Below, one piece after another: positions 43,665 to 51,533 of a stretch of 64,000 nucleotides of DNA (position 1 is its first letter; every line of letters starts with the position of its first letter). The DNA is taken from NCBI RefSeq assembly GCF_024055635.1, contig NZ_JAMXMB010000025.1:1-64000 (forward strand), written 5' to 3'. Made by a program: the position numbers and the translations under genes. The notes under the pieces are model-generated. The model ran no database searches, was not told where the DNA came from, and saw only the letters and a program-made list of their open reading frames with translations. The stretch comes from Microbacterium yannicii. GTDB lineage: Bacteria > Actinomycetota > Actinomycetes > Actinomycetales > Microbacteriaceae.

Positions 43665-44106
43665 TCAGGCCGCGGCCCGGCGCACGCGCCCCGGCGTCTC
43701 ACCGGTCACGCGCGCGAACGCGCGGCTGAACGCGGCCTCGGAGCCGTACCCGTGCGCGGCGGCGACCGCCGCGACGCTGCCGCCCTCGGCGAGCATGGCG
43801 CGCCGCCCGCATCCGCGCGGCCGACACGTAGGTCATCGGCGGTGTTCCGACCACCGCGCTGAACCGCGCTGCGAAGGCCGAGCGCGACATCGTCGCACGG
43901 CGCGCCAGCGCGTCGAGCGTCCACGGGTGGCCGGGATCGCGGTGGACGGCGGCGAGCGCCGCGCCGAGCTGGGGATCGCGCAGCGCAGCCAGCCATCCGC
44001 TCGATTCGGACTGCTGGTCGGCCAGCCACGCGCGGACCGTCTCGACGACCAGCGACGACCGGGTGCGGGAGACGGTGTCGGTCTCCGGCTGACTCCCGCC
44101 CTCACG
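43665..44106 (-). pseudogene. AraC family regulator remnant (5'-truncated and frameshifted)
   Basis: The minus strand carries the C-terminal half of an AraC/XylS activator of the cupin_6 type. From about 44060 the frame reads VRAWLADQQSESSGWLAALR, then the first helix-turn-helix (WTLDALARRATMSRSAFAARF), then MTYVSAARMRAA. There the frame breaks near 43797-43806: one base too many, or two missing, in a GCGCGCC run. The second helix-turn-helix continues in the next frame (MLAEGGSVAAVAAAHGYG, with the closing GETPGRVRRAAA) to the stop at 43665-43667. About 170 residues of the usual N-terminal sensor domain are missing, and no start codon leads the first frame. The remnant begins beside the YceI terminator hairpin. 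The frameshift alone could be a sequencing error; the truncation could not. Confidence 0.8.
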
Positions 44107-44112
44107 CGCAGA

Positions 44113-44145
44113 AGAGCGGATGCCTCGGGCCGAGGCATCCGCTCT
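44113..44145 (-). terminator. yceI terminator, GGATGCC/GGCATCC type
   Basis: A 33-base hairpin with a 14-16 bp perfect stem (AGAGCGGATGCCTCGG on one side) and a minimal loop, 44 bp past the YceI stop. Confidence 0.75.
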
Positions 44146-44188
44146 TATGCGGTCTTCTGCGACCGCCGCGCGTCAGTGGCGCTGCAGG

Positions 44189-44752
44189 TCAGTCCTGCTG
44201 GAGCGCACCCTGCAGCTCGAGCGTGATGGTGACGTCCTTGCCGACCAGCACGCCGCCGGTCTCGAGGGCGGCGTTCCAGGTGAGCCCGAAGTCCTCACGG
44301 TTCACAACGGTCTTCGCGGTGGCGCCGGCCTTGTAGTTGCCCCACGGGTCGGTGCCGAAGCCGCCGAAGTCGAACTCGAAGGTCACCGGCTTGGTCACGC
44401 CGCGGATGGTCAGGTCGCCGTCGACCAGGAAGTCGCCGTCAGCGATGCGGGCACCGGTGGAGCGGAACTCCATGGTCGGGTGGTTCTCGACGTCGAAGAA
44501 GTCACCGGAGCGGAGGTGGTTGTCGCGCCCCTCGTCCTTGGTGTCGACCGAGGTCACGTCGACGCTCGCCTCGACCTGGGCGTCCAGCGGGTTCTCGGGG
44601 GCGACGAGCGTCGCGCTCTTCATGCCGAACGTGCCGCGCACCTTCGAGATCATCATGTGGCGCACGCTGAAGGTGACCTCGCTGTGCGCGGGGTCGAGCA
44701 CCCAGGTGCCCGCCTTGTAGCCGGGAACGTCGATCGTGGTGGTGTCCGTCAT
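44189..44752 (-). CDS. YceI family protein
   Basis: A 187-residue lipocalin-like protein that binds an isoprenoid or similar lipid in characterised members. The family signatures are WVLDPAHSEVTFSVRHMM (about 16-33), ENHPTMEFRSTGA near residue 100, and the late VNREDFGLTWNAALETGG (about 151-168). No signal peptide is present, so this member is cytoplasmic. The ATG at 44752 is preceded by an AGGACGAC ribosome site. A strong hairpin terminator follows. It may shuttle quinone-type lipids or respond to stress, as proposed for other YceI proteins. Confidence 0.92.
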   Translation of the reverse strand: MTDTTTIDVPGYKAGTWVLDPAHSEVTFSVRHMMISKVRGTFGMKSATLVAPENPLDAQVEASVDVTSVDTKDEGRDNHLRSGDFFDVENHPTMEFRSTGARIADGDFLVDGDLTIRGVTKPVTFEFDFGGFGTDPWGNYKAGATAKTVVNREDFGLTWNAALETGGVLVGKDVTITLELQGALQQD

Positions 44753-44893
44753 GGTCGTCCTTCGTGTGGGGTGGATCACCGCAGGTGCGGCGATGGGCTC
44801 GATAGACGTCAACGCACAGCAGTCCACGATCTATTCCTGTGAATGAAAAAATTCTCACGATGTGCCCGGTGCGGAAGCGCCCGGACATGACGA

Positions 44894-44923
44894 AGGGAGC
44901 GGATGCCGCGGCATCCGCTCCCT
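44894..44923 (-). terminator. FKBP gene terminator: 30-base perfect palindrome, GGATGCC type
   Basis: AGGGAGCGGATGCCG is followed directly by its reverse complement (15 bp each side), 26 bp past the FKBP stop. Confidence 0.75.
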
Positions 44924-44948
44924 GGAGAACGTCCGGTGTGGCGGGCTC

Positions 44949-45317
44949 TCAGCCGACCTTGATGAGGTCGATGACGAAGATCAGGGTCTTGCCACCGAGG
45001 AAGTGGCCGCCGGCGGGACCGTACGCGAGGTCCGGCGGGATGACGAGCTCGCGACGCCCGCCTTCCTTCATGCCGGGGATGCCGTCCTGCCAGCCCTGGA
45101 TCAGGCCGCGGAGGGGGAACTGGATGCTCTCGCCGCGGTTCCACGACGAGTCGAACTCCTCGCCGGTCTCGTACTCGACGCCCACGTAGTGGACGGTCAC
45201 GGTGTCGCCGGGCTTCGCCTCGGCGCCCTCGCCCACGACGATGTCGCGGACGACCAGGTCGGACGGCGCCGGGCCGGCGGGTGCGTCGATCTCGGGCTTG
45301 GTGCGGTCGTCAGTCAT
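44949..45317 (-). CDS. FKBP-type peptidyl-prolyl isomerase
   Basis: A 122-residue single-domain FK506-binding-type isomerase, speeding proline isomerisation during folding. The FKBP core is complete: VTVHYVGVEYETGEEFDSSW (about 41-60), FPLRGLIQGWQDGIPGM (about 67-83), and the closing LAYGPAG...LIFVIDLIKV. There is no signal peptide, so it is cytoplasmic, like other short actinobacterial FKBPs. The ATG at 45317 (MTDDRTKPE) is preferred to one four codons earlier because a TTGGAT box lies six bases before it. It is followed by a perfect palindromic terminator. Confidence 0.94.
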   Translation of the reverse strand: MTDDRTKPEIDAPAGPAPSDLVVRDIVVGEGAEAKPGDTVTVHYVGVEYETGEEFDSSWNRGESIQFPLRGLIQGWQDGIPGMKEGGRRELVIPPDLAYGPAGGHFLGGKTLIFVIDLIKVG

Positions 45318-45323
45318 GACACC

Positions 45324-45329
45324 ATCCAA
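45324..45329 (-). promoter_or_regulatory. Near-consensus -10 box (TTGGAT) of FKBP gene
   Basis: TTGGAT, six bases (ggtgtc), ATG at 45317. It differs from TANNNT at the second base. Confidence 0.35.
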
Positions 45330-45389
45330 CCACCCCGCGATCTCGGACGCCGGAGGATTTCGCCGTCAGGGGAACCGCCGCAGGCTCTC

Positions 45390-45418
45390 TTGACAGTCGC
45401 GCGGGCCCCCGGCATCCT
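45390..45418 (+). promoter_or_regulatory. Promoter-like TTGACA-N17-CATCCT pointing into a hairpin
   Basis: A perfect TTGACA -35 hexamer with the ideal 17-base spacer to CATCCT (one mismatch to TANNNT) on the plus strand. No plus-strand gene lies downstream before 46793; the first structure is the perfect inverted repeat at 45431-45481. Confidence 0.35.
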
Positions 45419-45430
45419 GGTCGCAGACCA

Positions 45431-45481
45431 ACTCAGCGCTCGGTAGACACGCAGGCATCGCCGCGGCACCGAGCGCTGAGT
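45431..45481. terminator. 14-bp perfect inverted repeat after the PrsW gene
   Basis: ACTCAGCGCTCGGT and its exact reverse complement ACCGAGCGCTGAGT flank 23 bases. On the minus strand it begins 22 bp past the PrsW stop, so it likely terminates that gene. It could equally be the body of a small RNA from the plus-strand promoter-like sequence. Confidence 0.6.
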
Positions 45482-45502
45482 CTTGCTGCGAGGGCCTCCG
45501 GC

Positions 45503-46729
45503 TCAGGGTGCGAACATCGCCGAGCGCGTCGCGGCCGTCTTCGCCAGCAGGTCGTGCTCCTCGACGGCCGCCTGCGGATCACGCCCGGTGATGGCACGCT
45601 GACGCGTGGCGGCGAGGGCTGTCGCGTCCGTGATGAAGCTCTTCATGAGCCCGGTGCGGTCGCCCCGCAGCGAGCGCGCCCACGCCAGCGCCGCCTTGCG
45701 GCCCGCTGGCGTGGCCAGCATGTCGACCTCCTGGGGAGTGAACCACCCGGCAGCGGCGTAGTCGCCCAGCCGGCGCCGGGTGAGGCGCGTCTCCTCGCGT
45801 CGGAGCGCGACGATACCGAGGATGAACCCGATGAAGAGCGGCACCTGGAGCGTCAGGTAGAGCACGAAGAAGTCGCCGAACACCGCCGAGCCGTTCCAGA
45901 AGGCGTGCAGCGCAATGGCGCCCGCCAGGCCGAGCAGCCAGGGGCCGACCGCCTGTCCCGTCGAGAGTCCGCGACGGGCGGCGAGTCCGAGGGCGAATCC
46001 GGTGACGCTGGTGAACATGACGTGGGCGAAGGGCGAGAGGATGCCGCGCAGGAAGAACGTCGTCGACGTCTCGGCGGCCCCGCCCTCGATGAAGCTCACG
46101 GCGAAGTACTGGATGTTCTCGGTGAAGGCGAAGCCCGCACCTACCAGTGCGCCGTAGACGATCCCGTCGACGGGTCCGTCGAAAGCCCGGCGGGCGGTCG
46201 CGAAGATGAGGAAGACCCCCAGTCCCTTGGCGAACTCCTCGACCACCGGAGCCTGCACCACCGTCTGCAGCACCTCACGGGTGCCGGTCGCGGGCCCGAA
46301 GACCACGGAGAGCAGCAGATCGATGCCGAGCGCGATGCCGACGGCGGCGATGGCGCCCCACGCGATCGCCAGAATCAGCAGGCCCTTCGGTTCCGGCTCC
46401 CAGCGATCGACGATGCGCACCGCGAACAGTACGCCGACGAGCGGCACGAGAGCGAGCAGCATCCCCAGGAGCGAGGCGCCCGGACCCAGCGCGTTCAGGA
46501 AATAGCCGACCAGTGCGATGAGGATCAGCACGAGGACGCCGGCGATCCAGATGGAGGCGCTGCGACCGCCGCGGGCGACGACGGCGCTCGGAATCTGCAC
46601 CGGCGCGGGCGACGTCGCCGGCGGCGTGATCGCCGCGGCAGCCGCGTGACGGGGCTGCGCGAGGGCGGAGGCGAACTCGGGGGGCGTGAGCGAGGGCCGC
46701 GGGCGTGCGGCACCGGGGTCAGGCGTCAT
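45503..46729 (-). CDS. PrsW family intramembrane metalloprotease
   Basis: A 408-residue membrane protein. About 60 Pro/Ala-rich residues precede eight or so hydrophobic segments. The protease motifs of PrsW/RCE1-type enzymes are present: VVEEFAKG (about 155-162), FAFTENIQYF (about 193-202) and the His in ALHAFWNG near 270. In Bacillus PrsW cuts the anti-sigma factor RsiW; no anti-sigma gene lies nearby. The C-terminal ~100 residues are cytoplasmic and charged. The ATG at 46729 follows TAGGCT by six bases. It shares a short divergent promoter region with the FAH-family gene, each with its own leaderless box. Confidence 0.92.
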   Translation of the reverse strand: MTPDPGAARPRPSLTPPEFASALAQPRHAAAAAITPPATSPAPVQIPSAVVARGGRSASIWIAGVLVLILIALVGYFLNALGPGASLLGMLLALVPLVGVLFAVRIVDRWEPEPKGLLILAIAWGAIAAVGIALGIDLLLSVVFGPATGTREVLQTVVQAPVVEEFAKGLGVFLIFATARRAFDGPVDGIVYGALVGAGFAFTENIQYFAVSFIEGGAAETSTTFFLRGILSPFAHVMFTSVTGFALGLAARRGLSTGQAVGPWLLGLAGAIALHAFWNGSAVFGDFFVLYLTLQVPLFIGFILGIVALRREETRLTRRRLGDYAAAGWFTPQEVDMLATPAGRKAALAWARSLRGDRTGLMKSFITDATALAATRQRAITGRDPQAAVEEHDLLAKTAATRSAMFAP

Positions 46730-46735
46730 GCGCAC

Positions 46736-46741
46736 AGCCTA
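46736..46741 (-). promoter_or_regulatory. -10 box (TAGGCT) of leaderless prsW-like gene
   Basis: TAGGCT, six bases (gtgcgc), ATG at 46729, no Shine-Dalgarno. Its divergent partner box is 40 bp away. Confidence 0.65.
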
Positions 46742-46780
46742 TGACCGCCCGCGGGTGGCCCGGCGACACGAGGCTCCGGC

Positions 46781-46786
46781 TAGGTT
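46781..46786 (+). promoter_or_regulatory. -10 box (TAGGTT) of the FAH-family gene
   Basis: TAGGTT, six bases (gggggc), ATG at 46793, no spaced Shine-Dalgarno. Confidence 0.65.
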
Positions 46787-46792
46787 GGGGGC

Positions 46793-47656
46793 ATGCGCTT
46801 CGCCCATGTCGTGCCACCGGAGTCGGGCGGGCCGAGGCTCGCGGTCGTCCTGGGCGACGAGGCGGTCATCGTCGAGAGGCTGTTCGCCGGAGCCCCGCGC
46901 ACCCTCGAGGAGCTCATCGCCGGCGGCGACGAGCTGCTCGCACGCGTGAGGGATGCCGCAGACCGAGGGCCACGGCATCCGCTCGACTCGATGCGCTACG
47001 CGTCGGCCGTCCTCGCGCCGCCGGTGATCCTCGCGATCGGCCTCAACTACGCCGCGCACTCGAGCGAACTGGGGTTGAAGACCGACTCCACGCCCACCGT
47101 CTTCGTGCTGTGGCCGAACTCGCTCGCCGGCCACGACCACACGACTGCGTGGCCGCGGTCGCTCAGCGAGTCCGTCGACTACGAGGCCGAGCTCGGCGTC
47201 ATCATCGGCACGCCGGCCAAAGACGTCTCGCCCGAGGACGCACTCGCCCACGTCTGGGGCTACACGGTCGTCAATGACATCACCGCCCGCGACATCCAGT
47301 ACTCCGAAGCCCAGTGGTCACGCTGCAAGTCGTTCGACGGCTTCACCCCCACAGGGCCCTTCGTCGTCACCGCCGACGAGGTGCCCGACCCGCAGGATCT
47401 GCACATCTGGACCGTCCTGGACGGAACGACCTTGCAGGATGCGACGACCGGCCAGATGGTGCGCCCCGTCGCCACCCTGATCTCGCACCTGTCAAGGTCG
47501 GCGACGTTGCTCGCGGGCACCCTCATCTCGACCGGCAGCCCCGGAGGCGCCGGCTACTCGCGGGATCCGCAGGTGTTCCTGCGCGACCGGTCGACGGTGA
47601 CGGTGGGGATCGACGGGATCGGCGCCCTCACGACCCACTGCCGCATCCTCGACTGA
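46793..47656 (+). CDS. Fumarylacetoacetate hydrolase family protein
   Basis: A 287-residue enzyme of the FAH fold, which hydrolyses C-C bonds, decarboxylates oxaloacetate-type acids or isomerises catechol-cleavage products. The core begins at about residue 80 with AIGLNYAAHSSELG. The metal-binding acids are in DYEAELGVIIG (about 125-135) and VVNDITARDIQ (about 160-170). LISTGSPGGAGYSRDP (near 244-259) is the family's late signature. No catabolic cluster surrounds it, so the substrate is unknown. It faces a proline-rich membrane protein gene across a strong bidirectional terminator. Confidence 0.9.
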   Translation: MRFAHVVPPESGGPRLAVVLGDEAVIVERLFAGAPRTLEELIAGGDELLARVRDAADRGPRHPLDSMRYASAVLAPPVILAIGLNYAAHSSELGLKTDSTPTVFVLWPNSLAGHDHTTAWPRSLSESVDYEAELGVIIGTPAKDVSPEDALAHVWGYTVVNDITARDIQYSEAQWSRCKSFDGFTPTGPFVVTADEVPDPQDLHIWTVLDGTTLQDATTGQMVRPVATLISHLSRSATLLAGTLISTGSPGGAGYSRDPQVFLRDRSTVTVGIDGIGALTTHCRILD

Positions 47657-47696
47657 GGACGAGAACCGCGCCACCACCGCGCGTTCACCGGGACAC

Positions 47697-47733
47697 ACGA
47701 GGGGCGGGCCCGCCGTGCGGACCCGCCCCTCGT
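47697..47733. terminator. Bidirectional terminator, 12-bp stem
   Basis: ACGAGGGGCGGG pairs perfectly with CCCGCCCCTCGT around 13 bases, between convergent stops at 47656 and 47762; plus-strand TCG follows. Confidence 0.8.
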
Positions 47734-47761
47734 TCGCGTTCAGCCGGACGCGACGCCGGCG

Positions 47762-48403
47762 TCAGTTGCAGGTGATCGTGCCGCCGTTGTCGAGGTCCCA
47801 GACGCCCGGACCGAGTTCGTTGCACGCCGCGGCGAGGCCGCCGAAGATCAGACCCAGCACGACGATCGAAAGGATGATCCCGATCACGAGCAGCACCGCG
47901 CCGATGATGATCGCCGCGAGCGCGAACCCGTTCTTCACGCCCGCCTTCCGGCTCTGCACGAGGGCGACGATGCCGAGGATCAGACCGACGAGCGGGGCGA
48001 TGCCCCACACGACCACGCCGGCCAGCGAGACGATGAATGCGACGAGCCCCAGGGTCTTGCCCGGGACACGGGCGTCCGCCGGTGCACCGTAGGCGGCGGG
48101 CGGGGCCGTCGGGTAGGCCGGCGGAGCGGCCGGGTAGGCCGGCGGAGCGGCCGAGTAGGCCGGCGGAGCCGCCGGGTAATCGGACGGGGCCGCCGCCGCG
48201 GACGGGGCTGCGTACTCCGGCGCGGCCGGCGCCGCGGCAGGGCTGGGCTCCGGCTCAGCGGGGGCAGCGTACTCCGGAGCGGCGGGTGCGGCCGGCACCT
48301 CAGCAGCCGCAGGAGGCGCGTCGGCGGGCGGCTGAGGCGCAGTCGGCTCCCCCGCGGGCTGCTGAGGCGGCTCGGGTGCGGCCGGGTTCTGCGGATCGGT
48401 CAT
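47762..48403 (-). CDS. Proline-rich DUF4190-like membrane protein
   Basis: A 213-residue protein with two parts. Residues 1 to about 110 are a Pro/Ala/Tyr-rich low-complexity tail that includes heptad-like YPAAPPA repeats, encoded by near-perfect 21-bp DNA repeats. The rest has two hydrophobic helices (about 118-140 and 158-195) with the DUF4190-type sequence LVGLILGIVALVQSRKAG between them and a short Cys-containing end (AAACNELGPG, TITCN). The family is widespread in Gram-positive bacteria without known function. The Pro-rich part is probably a cytoplasmic or wall-facing spacer. An AAGGCGAG ribosome site precedes the ATG. Confidence 0.8.
   Translation of the reverse strand: MTDPQNPAAPEPPQQPAGEPTAPQPPADAPPAAAEVPAAPAAPEYAAPAEPEPSPAAAPAAPEYAAPSAAAAPSDYPAAPPAYSAAPPAYPAAPPAYPTAPPAAYGAPADARVPGKTLGLVAFIVSLAGVVVWGIAPLVGLILGIVALVQSRKAGVKNGFALAAIIIGAVLLVIGIILSIVVLGLIFGGLAAACNELGPGVWDLDNGGTITCN
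48113..48175 (-). repeat. Three 21-bp tandem repeats inside a coding region
   Basis: Units beginning GTAGGCCGGCGGAGC at 48113, 48134 and 48155 differ by only one or two bases; a fourth at 48176 is diverged. They encode the heptad YPAAPPA and could change in number by slippage. Confidence 0.8.
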
Positions 48404-48464
48404 TTCTCGCCTTTCGTTCGAGTCCCCCCGACGTTATCGATCGGGAGGTGCCCGCGGCAACCGC

Positions 48465-49946
48465 TCAGCGGGAGTCGGCGCGGTGCTCCACGACGACGTC
48501 TTCCGGCGCCTGCTGGATGGGGATGGCGGCCGTCACCGTCTCGAGGCCCGACAGCCGCGCCGGCGAGAGCTGCTTCGCGACCTCGTCACGCGACATCAGG
48601 CCGGCCTCGACGACGAGGTCGGCGACGCTGTGCCCGGTGAGCAGGGCGGTCTTGGCGAGCGCTGCCGCAGCGGCGTAGCCGATGAAGGGGGTGAGCGCCG
48701 TGATCACGCCGACGCTGTTCCCGACCATGGCGCCGAGACGCTCGCGATTGGCGGTGATGCCTTCGACGCAGTTGACGCGGAGGGTGAGCATCGCCTGACG
48801 CAGCCAGGTGATCGACTGGAAGATCGAGTGCGCGATCACCGGTTCGAACGCGTTCAGCTGCAGCTGACCGCCCTCGACCGCCATCGTCACCGTGAGGTCG
48901 GACCCCGCGACGGCGAACGCCACCTGATTGACGACCTCGGGGATCACCGGGTTGACCTTGCCCGGCATGATGCTCGAGCCCGCCTGCCGCGCCGGGAGGT
49001 TGATCTCGCCGAACCCGGCTTGCGGGCCGGACGAGAGGAGCCGCAGGTCGTTGCAGATCTTCGAGAGCTTGATCGCGTTGCGCTTTAGCGAGGACGAGAA
49101 CGACATGAACGAACCCGTGTCGCTCGTGGCTTCGACCAGGTCGCTCGCCGTGGCGAGGTCGAGGCCCGAGATGTCCCGCAGGTGGCGCAGGACGGCAGGA
49201 GCGTAGGACGGGTTCGTGGTGATGCCCGTGCCGATGGCCGTGGCGCCCATGTTGATCTCGTACAGGAGGTACGCGTTCTCGGTGAGGCGCTGGTGGTCGT
49301 AGCCCAGCGTTGTCGCGAAGCCGTGGAACTCCTGCCCGAGCGTCATCGGCACGGCGTCCTGCAGCTGCGTGCGCCCGACCTTCAGGACGTCGTGGAACTC
49401 CACCGCCTTGGCGAGGAACGCCCGGCGCAGCAGGTCGAGCTCTTCCAGCAGGCTCTGCAGGTCGAGGCCGAGCCCGACCTTGATGGCGGTCGGGTAGACG
49501 TCGTTCGTCGACTGGCTGCGGTTGGTGTCGTCGATCGGAGACAGGAACGCGTAGTCGCCCTTGGGCCGGCCGGCGAGCTCGAGCGCGACATTGGTGATGA
49601 CCTCGTTCGCGTTCATGTTGGTCGACGTGCCGGCGCCGCCCTGGATCACGCCGACGACGAACTGATCGTGGAACTGGCCCTCGATGACGAGCTGCGCCGC
49701 GCGGTCGATGAGGTCGGCCTTGGCGGGATCGAGGACCCCGATCTCGCGGTTGGCGCGCGCGGAGGCCTGCTTCACCATCGCGAGCGCACGCACCAGATCG
49801 GGATAGACCGAGATCGGCCGCTTCGAGATCGGGAAGTTATCCAGCGCCCGGGCGGTGTGGATGCCCCAGTACGCGTCGGCGGGGATCTCCATGGATCCGA
49901 GGGAATCGGTCTCGATGCGGGTTCGCGTCATTGCGTCCAGTGACAT
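48465..49946 (-). CDS. aspA: Aspartate ammonia-lyase
   Basis: Converts aspartate to fumarate and ammonia. The 493-residue protein carries the fumarase/aspartase signature GSSIMPGKVNPV (about 328-339). Features favouring aspartase are GIHTARALDNFPIS near the start and SGPQAGFGEINLP before the signature. TSTNMNANEVI (about 105-115) is the substrate-binding T-x-x-x-N region. It is slightly longer than the usual ~470 residues by a short C-terminal extension. The ATG at 49946 is used; an ATG five codons later is possible. GAGGA lies about 12 bases upstream. Fumarase class II is the alternative, less likely from these motifs. Confidence 0.93.
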   Translation of the reverse strand: MSLDAMTRTRIETDSLGSMEIPADAYWGIHTARALDNFPISKRPISVYPDLVRALAMVKQASARANREIGVLDPAKADLIDRAAQLVIEGQFHDQFVVGVIQGGAGTSTNMNANEVITNVALELAGRPKGDYAFLSPIDDTNRSQSTNDVYPTAIKVGLGLDLQSLLEELDLLRRAFLAKAVEFHDVLKVGRTQLQDAVPMTLGQEFHGFATTLGYDHQRLTENAYLLYEINMGATAIGTGITTNPSYAPAVLRHLRDISGLDLATASDLVEATSDTGSFMSFSSSLKRNAIKLSKICNDLRLLSSGPQAGFGEINLPARQAGSSIMPGKVNPVIPEVVNQVAFAVAGSDLTVTMAVEGGQLQLNAFEPVIAHSIFQSITWLRQAMLTLRVNCVEGITANRERLGAMVGNSVGVITALTPFIGYAAAAALAKTALLTGHSVADLVVEAGLMSRDEVAKQLSPARLSGLETVTAAIPIQQAPEDVVVEHRADSR

Positions 49947-50108
49947 GTGTGTGGTGTCCTCGTGGGTCGTTCACAGCGGTGTGCCGGGATGCTTCGAGAC
50001 TACTCGCGCCCCCTGAGGACCCCCCTATACGCGGCGTACAGCGCACGCCATCGCGACGTACACCGCGGTGGCCGTCAGAGCGGCCCGGCCGCTCACGAAC
50101 GTTGCTGC

Positions 50109-51077
50109 TCAGTGGGGCTTGCGCGAGAACGCCTCGAGACGCTGCTCGGGCGTGAGGCGCGACATCCGCTCCACCCATTCCGCGGAGAAGACGTCGGCGG
50201 TGGGCGCCTGCAGGACGGGGACGACGGCATGCGTGATGGTGTCGTCGTACACGTGCACGAGGTGGAAGGACTGGCCGGCGTCCATGCCGTTCACATCGAC
50301 CGCGGCCCGCGCGAGATTCATCGTGTAGCAGGTGGCGGCGGCGACACTCACCGGCACGCCCGCGAACGTGCCGCTCGTCGAATAGTGCAGGTGTCCGGCG
50401 AGGATCGCGCGCACGTCGGTGCCCGCGATCACCTCGGCCAGGCGCCCCTGATCGCGCAGCTCGAGGATGTCGAACAGCGGCACGTGCGACGGCAGCGGCG
50501 GATGGTGGATGGCCAGGATCGTGCCGAGCGGCGCGGGCGTCGCGAGCACGTCACGCAGCCACTCCAGCTGTGCGGAGTCCACATCGCCGTGGTGCCACCC
50601 CGGCACCGTCGAGTCCAGTCCGACCAGCCGCAGTCCGCCGAGGTCCCACACGCCGGTGACGGGCTCCTGCGTCGGCTCCAGGCCGAGCAGGTCGCGGCGC
50701 AGGGCCGGCCGCTCGTCATGGTTGCCGGCCAGCCACACGATGGGCGCCCCGAGCCGCTCCGCGACGGGCTCGACCGCTTCGCGCAGCGCTGTGTACGCCT
50801 CGGGCTCGCCCAGATCCGTCAGATCGCCCGTGAACACGATGGCGTCGGGACGGATGCCGGTGGCCTCGGCCGCGATCAGCGTCTGGGTGAGGTTCGCCGC
50901 CGTGTCGAAGCGTCCGCCGAGCGGCACGTTGCCGGCGAGCAGGTGGGTGTCGCTGATGTGCAGCAGGGTGCGCCGCGCCGGCGGGTGCTGGCCGAACTGC
51001 ACCGTCGCGGCGGGGCCGCCGCGCCCGGGGGCACCTGGCGACGAGCCGGAATCGTCGGGACGGGGCAGGGAGGCCAT
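50109..51077 (-). CDS. Metallophosphoesterase (CpdA-like)
   Basis: A 322-residue calcineurin-like phosphoesterase. After about 38 Gly/Pro-rich residues comes the full five-block metal centre: HISDTHLLAG (near 40), GDLTD (near 82), GNHDERPA (near 117), HHPPLPSH (near 186) and GHLHYSTSG (near 226). This matches class III cyclic-nucleotide phosphodiesterases such as CpdA and Rv0805, so cAMP or another phosphodiester may be the substrate; the exact one is open. No signal peptide is present. The ATG at 51077 follows TAGGCT by seven bases, a leaderless start. Confidence 0.9.
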   Translation of the reverse strand: MASLPRPDDSGSSPGAPGRGGPAATVQFGQHPPARRTLLHISDTHLLAGNVPLGGRFDTAANLTQTLIAAEATGIRPDAIVFTGDLTDLGEPEAYTALREAVEPVAERLGAPIVWLAGNHDERPALRRDLLGLEPTQEPVTGVWDLGGLRLVGLDSTVPGWHHGDVDSAQLEWLRDVLATPAPLGTILAIHHPPLPSHVPLFDILELRDQGRLAEVIAGTDVRAILAGHLHYSTSGTFAGVPVSVAAATCYTMNLARAAVDVNGMDAGQSFHLVHVYDDTITHAVVPVLQAPTADVFSAEWVERMSRLTPEQRLEAFSRKPH

Positions 51078-51084
51078 GGGCCAC

Positions 51085-51090
51085 AGCCTA
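51085..51090 (-). promoter_or_regulatory. -10 box (TAGGCT) of the metallophosphoesterase gene
   Basis: TAGGCT, seven bases (gtggccc), ATG at 51077, no Shine-Dalgarno. Confidence 0.6.
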
Positions 51091-51126
51091 GGCGCTCACT
51101 CCGACACGCTGCACCCGCCGCACCCG

Positions 51127-51158
51127 CGCCGGCGGACAGCGAAGGGGCCCCGCCGGCG
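51127..51158 (-). terminator. Hairpin after the phosphate transporter operon
   Basis: CGCCGGCGG and CCGCCGGCG form a perfect 9-bp stem around 14 bases, 46 bp past the stop at 51204. No T-tract. Confidence 0.5.
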
Positions 51159-51203
51159 GGCTCAGCGTCGACCGCCTCAACGTCGACGCGACCGCGACGG
51201 CCG

Positions 51204-51533
51204 TCAGTGGTTGAACAGGATGAGCAGCAGGCCGCCGAGGACGGCGGCGGCGCAGACGGCGAAGCAGACGTAGGCGGTCACGAGCGCGAGGCGCTTCTGC
51301 CCGTCCGTCAGCGGGCTGCGCTTCGCGGCCTTGGCGGCGGCCTTCTCGGCGCGGCGCGCCTCCTTCTCGGAGATCACGGTGATCGCGTCGGTGAACTCGG
51401 CCGGTGCGACGACGGGCGCGCGTCCGGCGCGGACCAGCAGCCGCAGACCGAGTGAGTAGAAGCCGACCACGAGCACCGCCGAGACGAAGGCGGCGATGAA
51501 GACCTGCACGAAGGAGTCCCAGTGGATGGTCAT
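51204..51533 (-). CDS. Small two-helix membrane protein next to the phosphate transporter
   Basis: A 109-residue protein that I do not recognise. One membrane helix spans about residues 8-35 and another about 82-106. Between them is a strongly basic Ala/Lys/Arg helix (SEKEARRAEKAAAKAAKR, about 55-72), a likely coiled or peripheral helix. The ATG overlaps the last bases of the PiT transporter gene (ATGA), so the two are coupled and it may be an accessory or regulatory subunit of that transporter. That role is inferred from position only. Confidence 0.75.
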   Translation of the reverse strand: MTIHWDSFVQVFIAAFVSAVLVVGFYSLGLRLLVRAGRAPVVAPAEFTDAITVISEKEARRAEKAAAKAAKRSPLTDGQKRLALVTAYVCFAVCAAAVLGGLLLILFNH

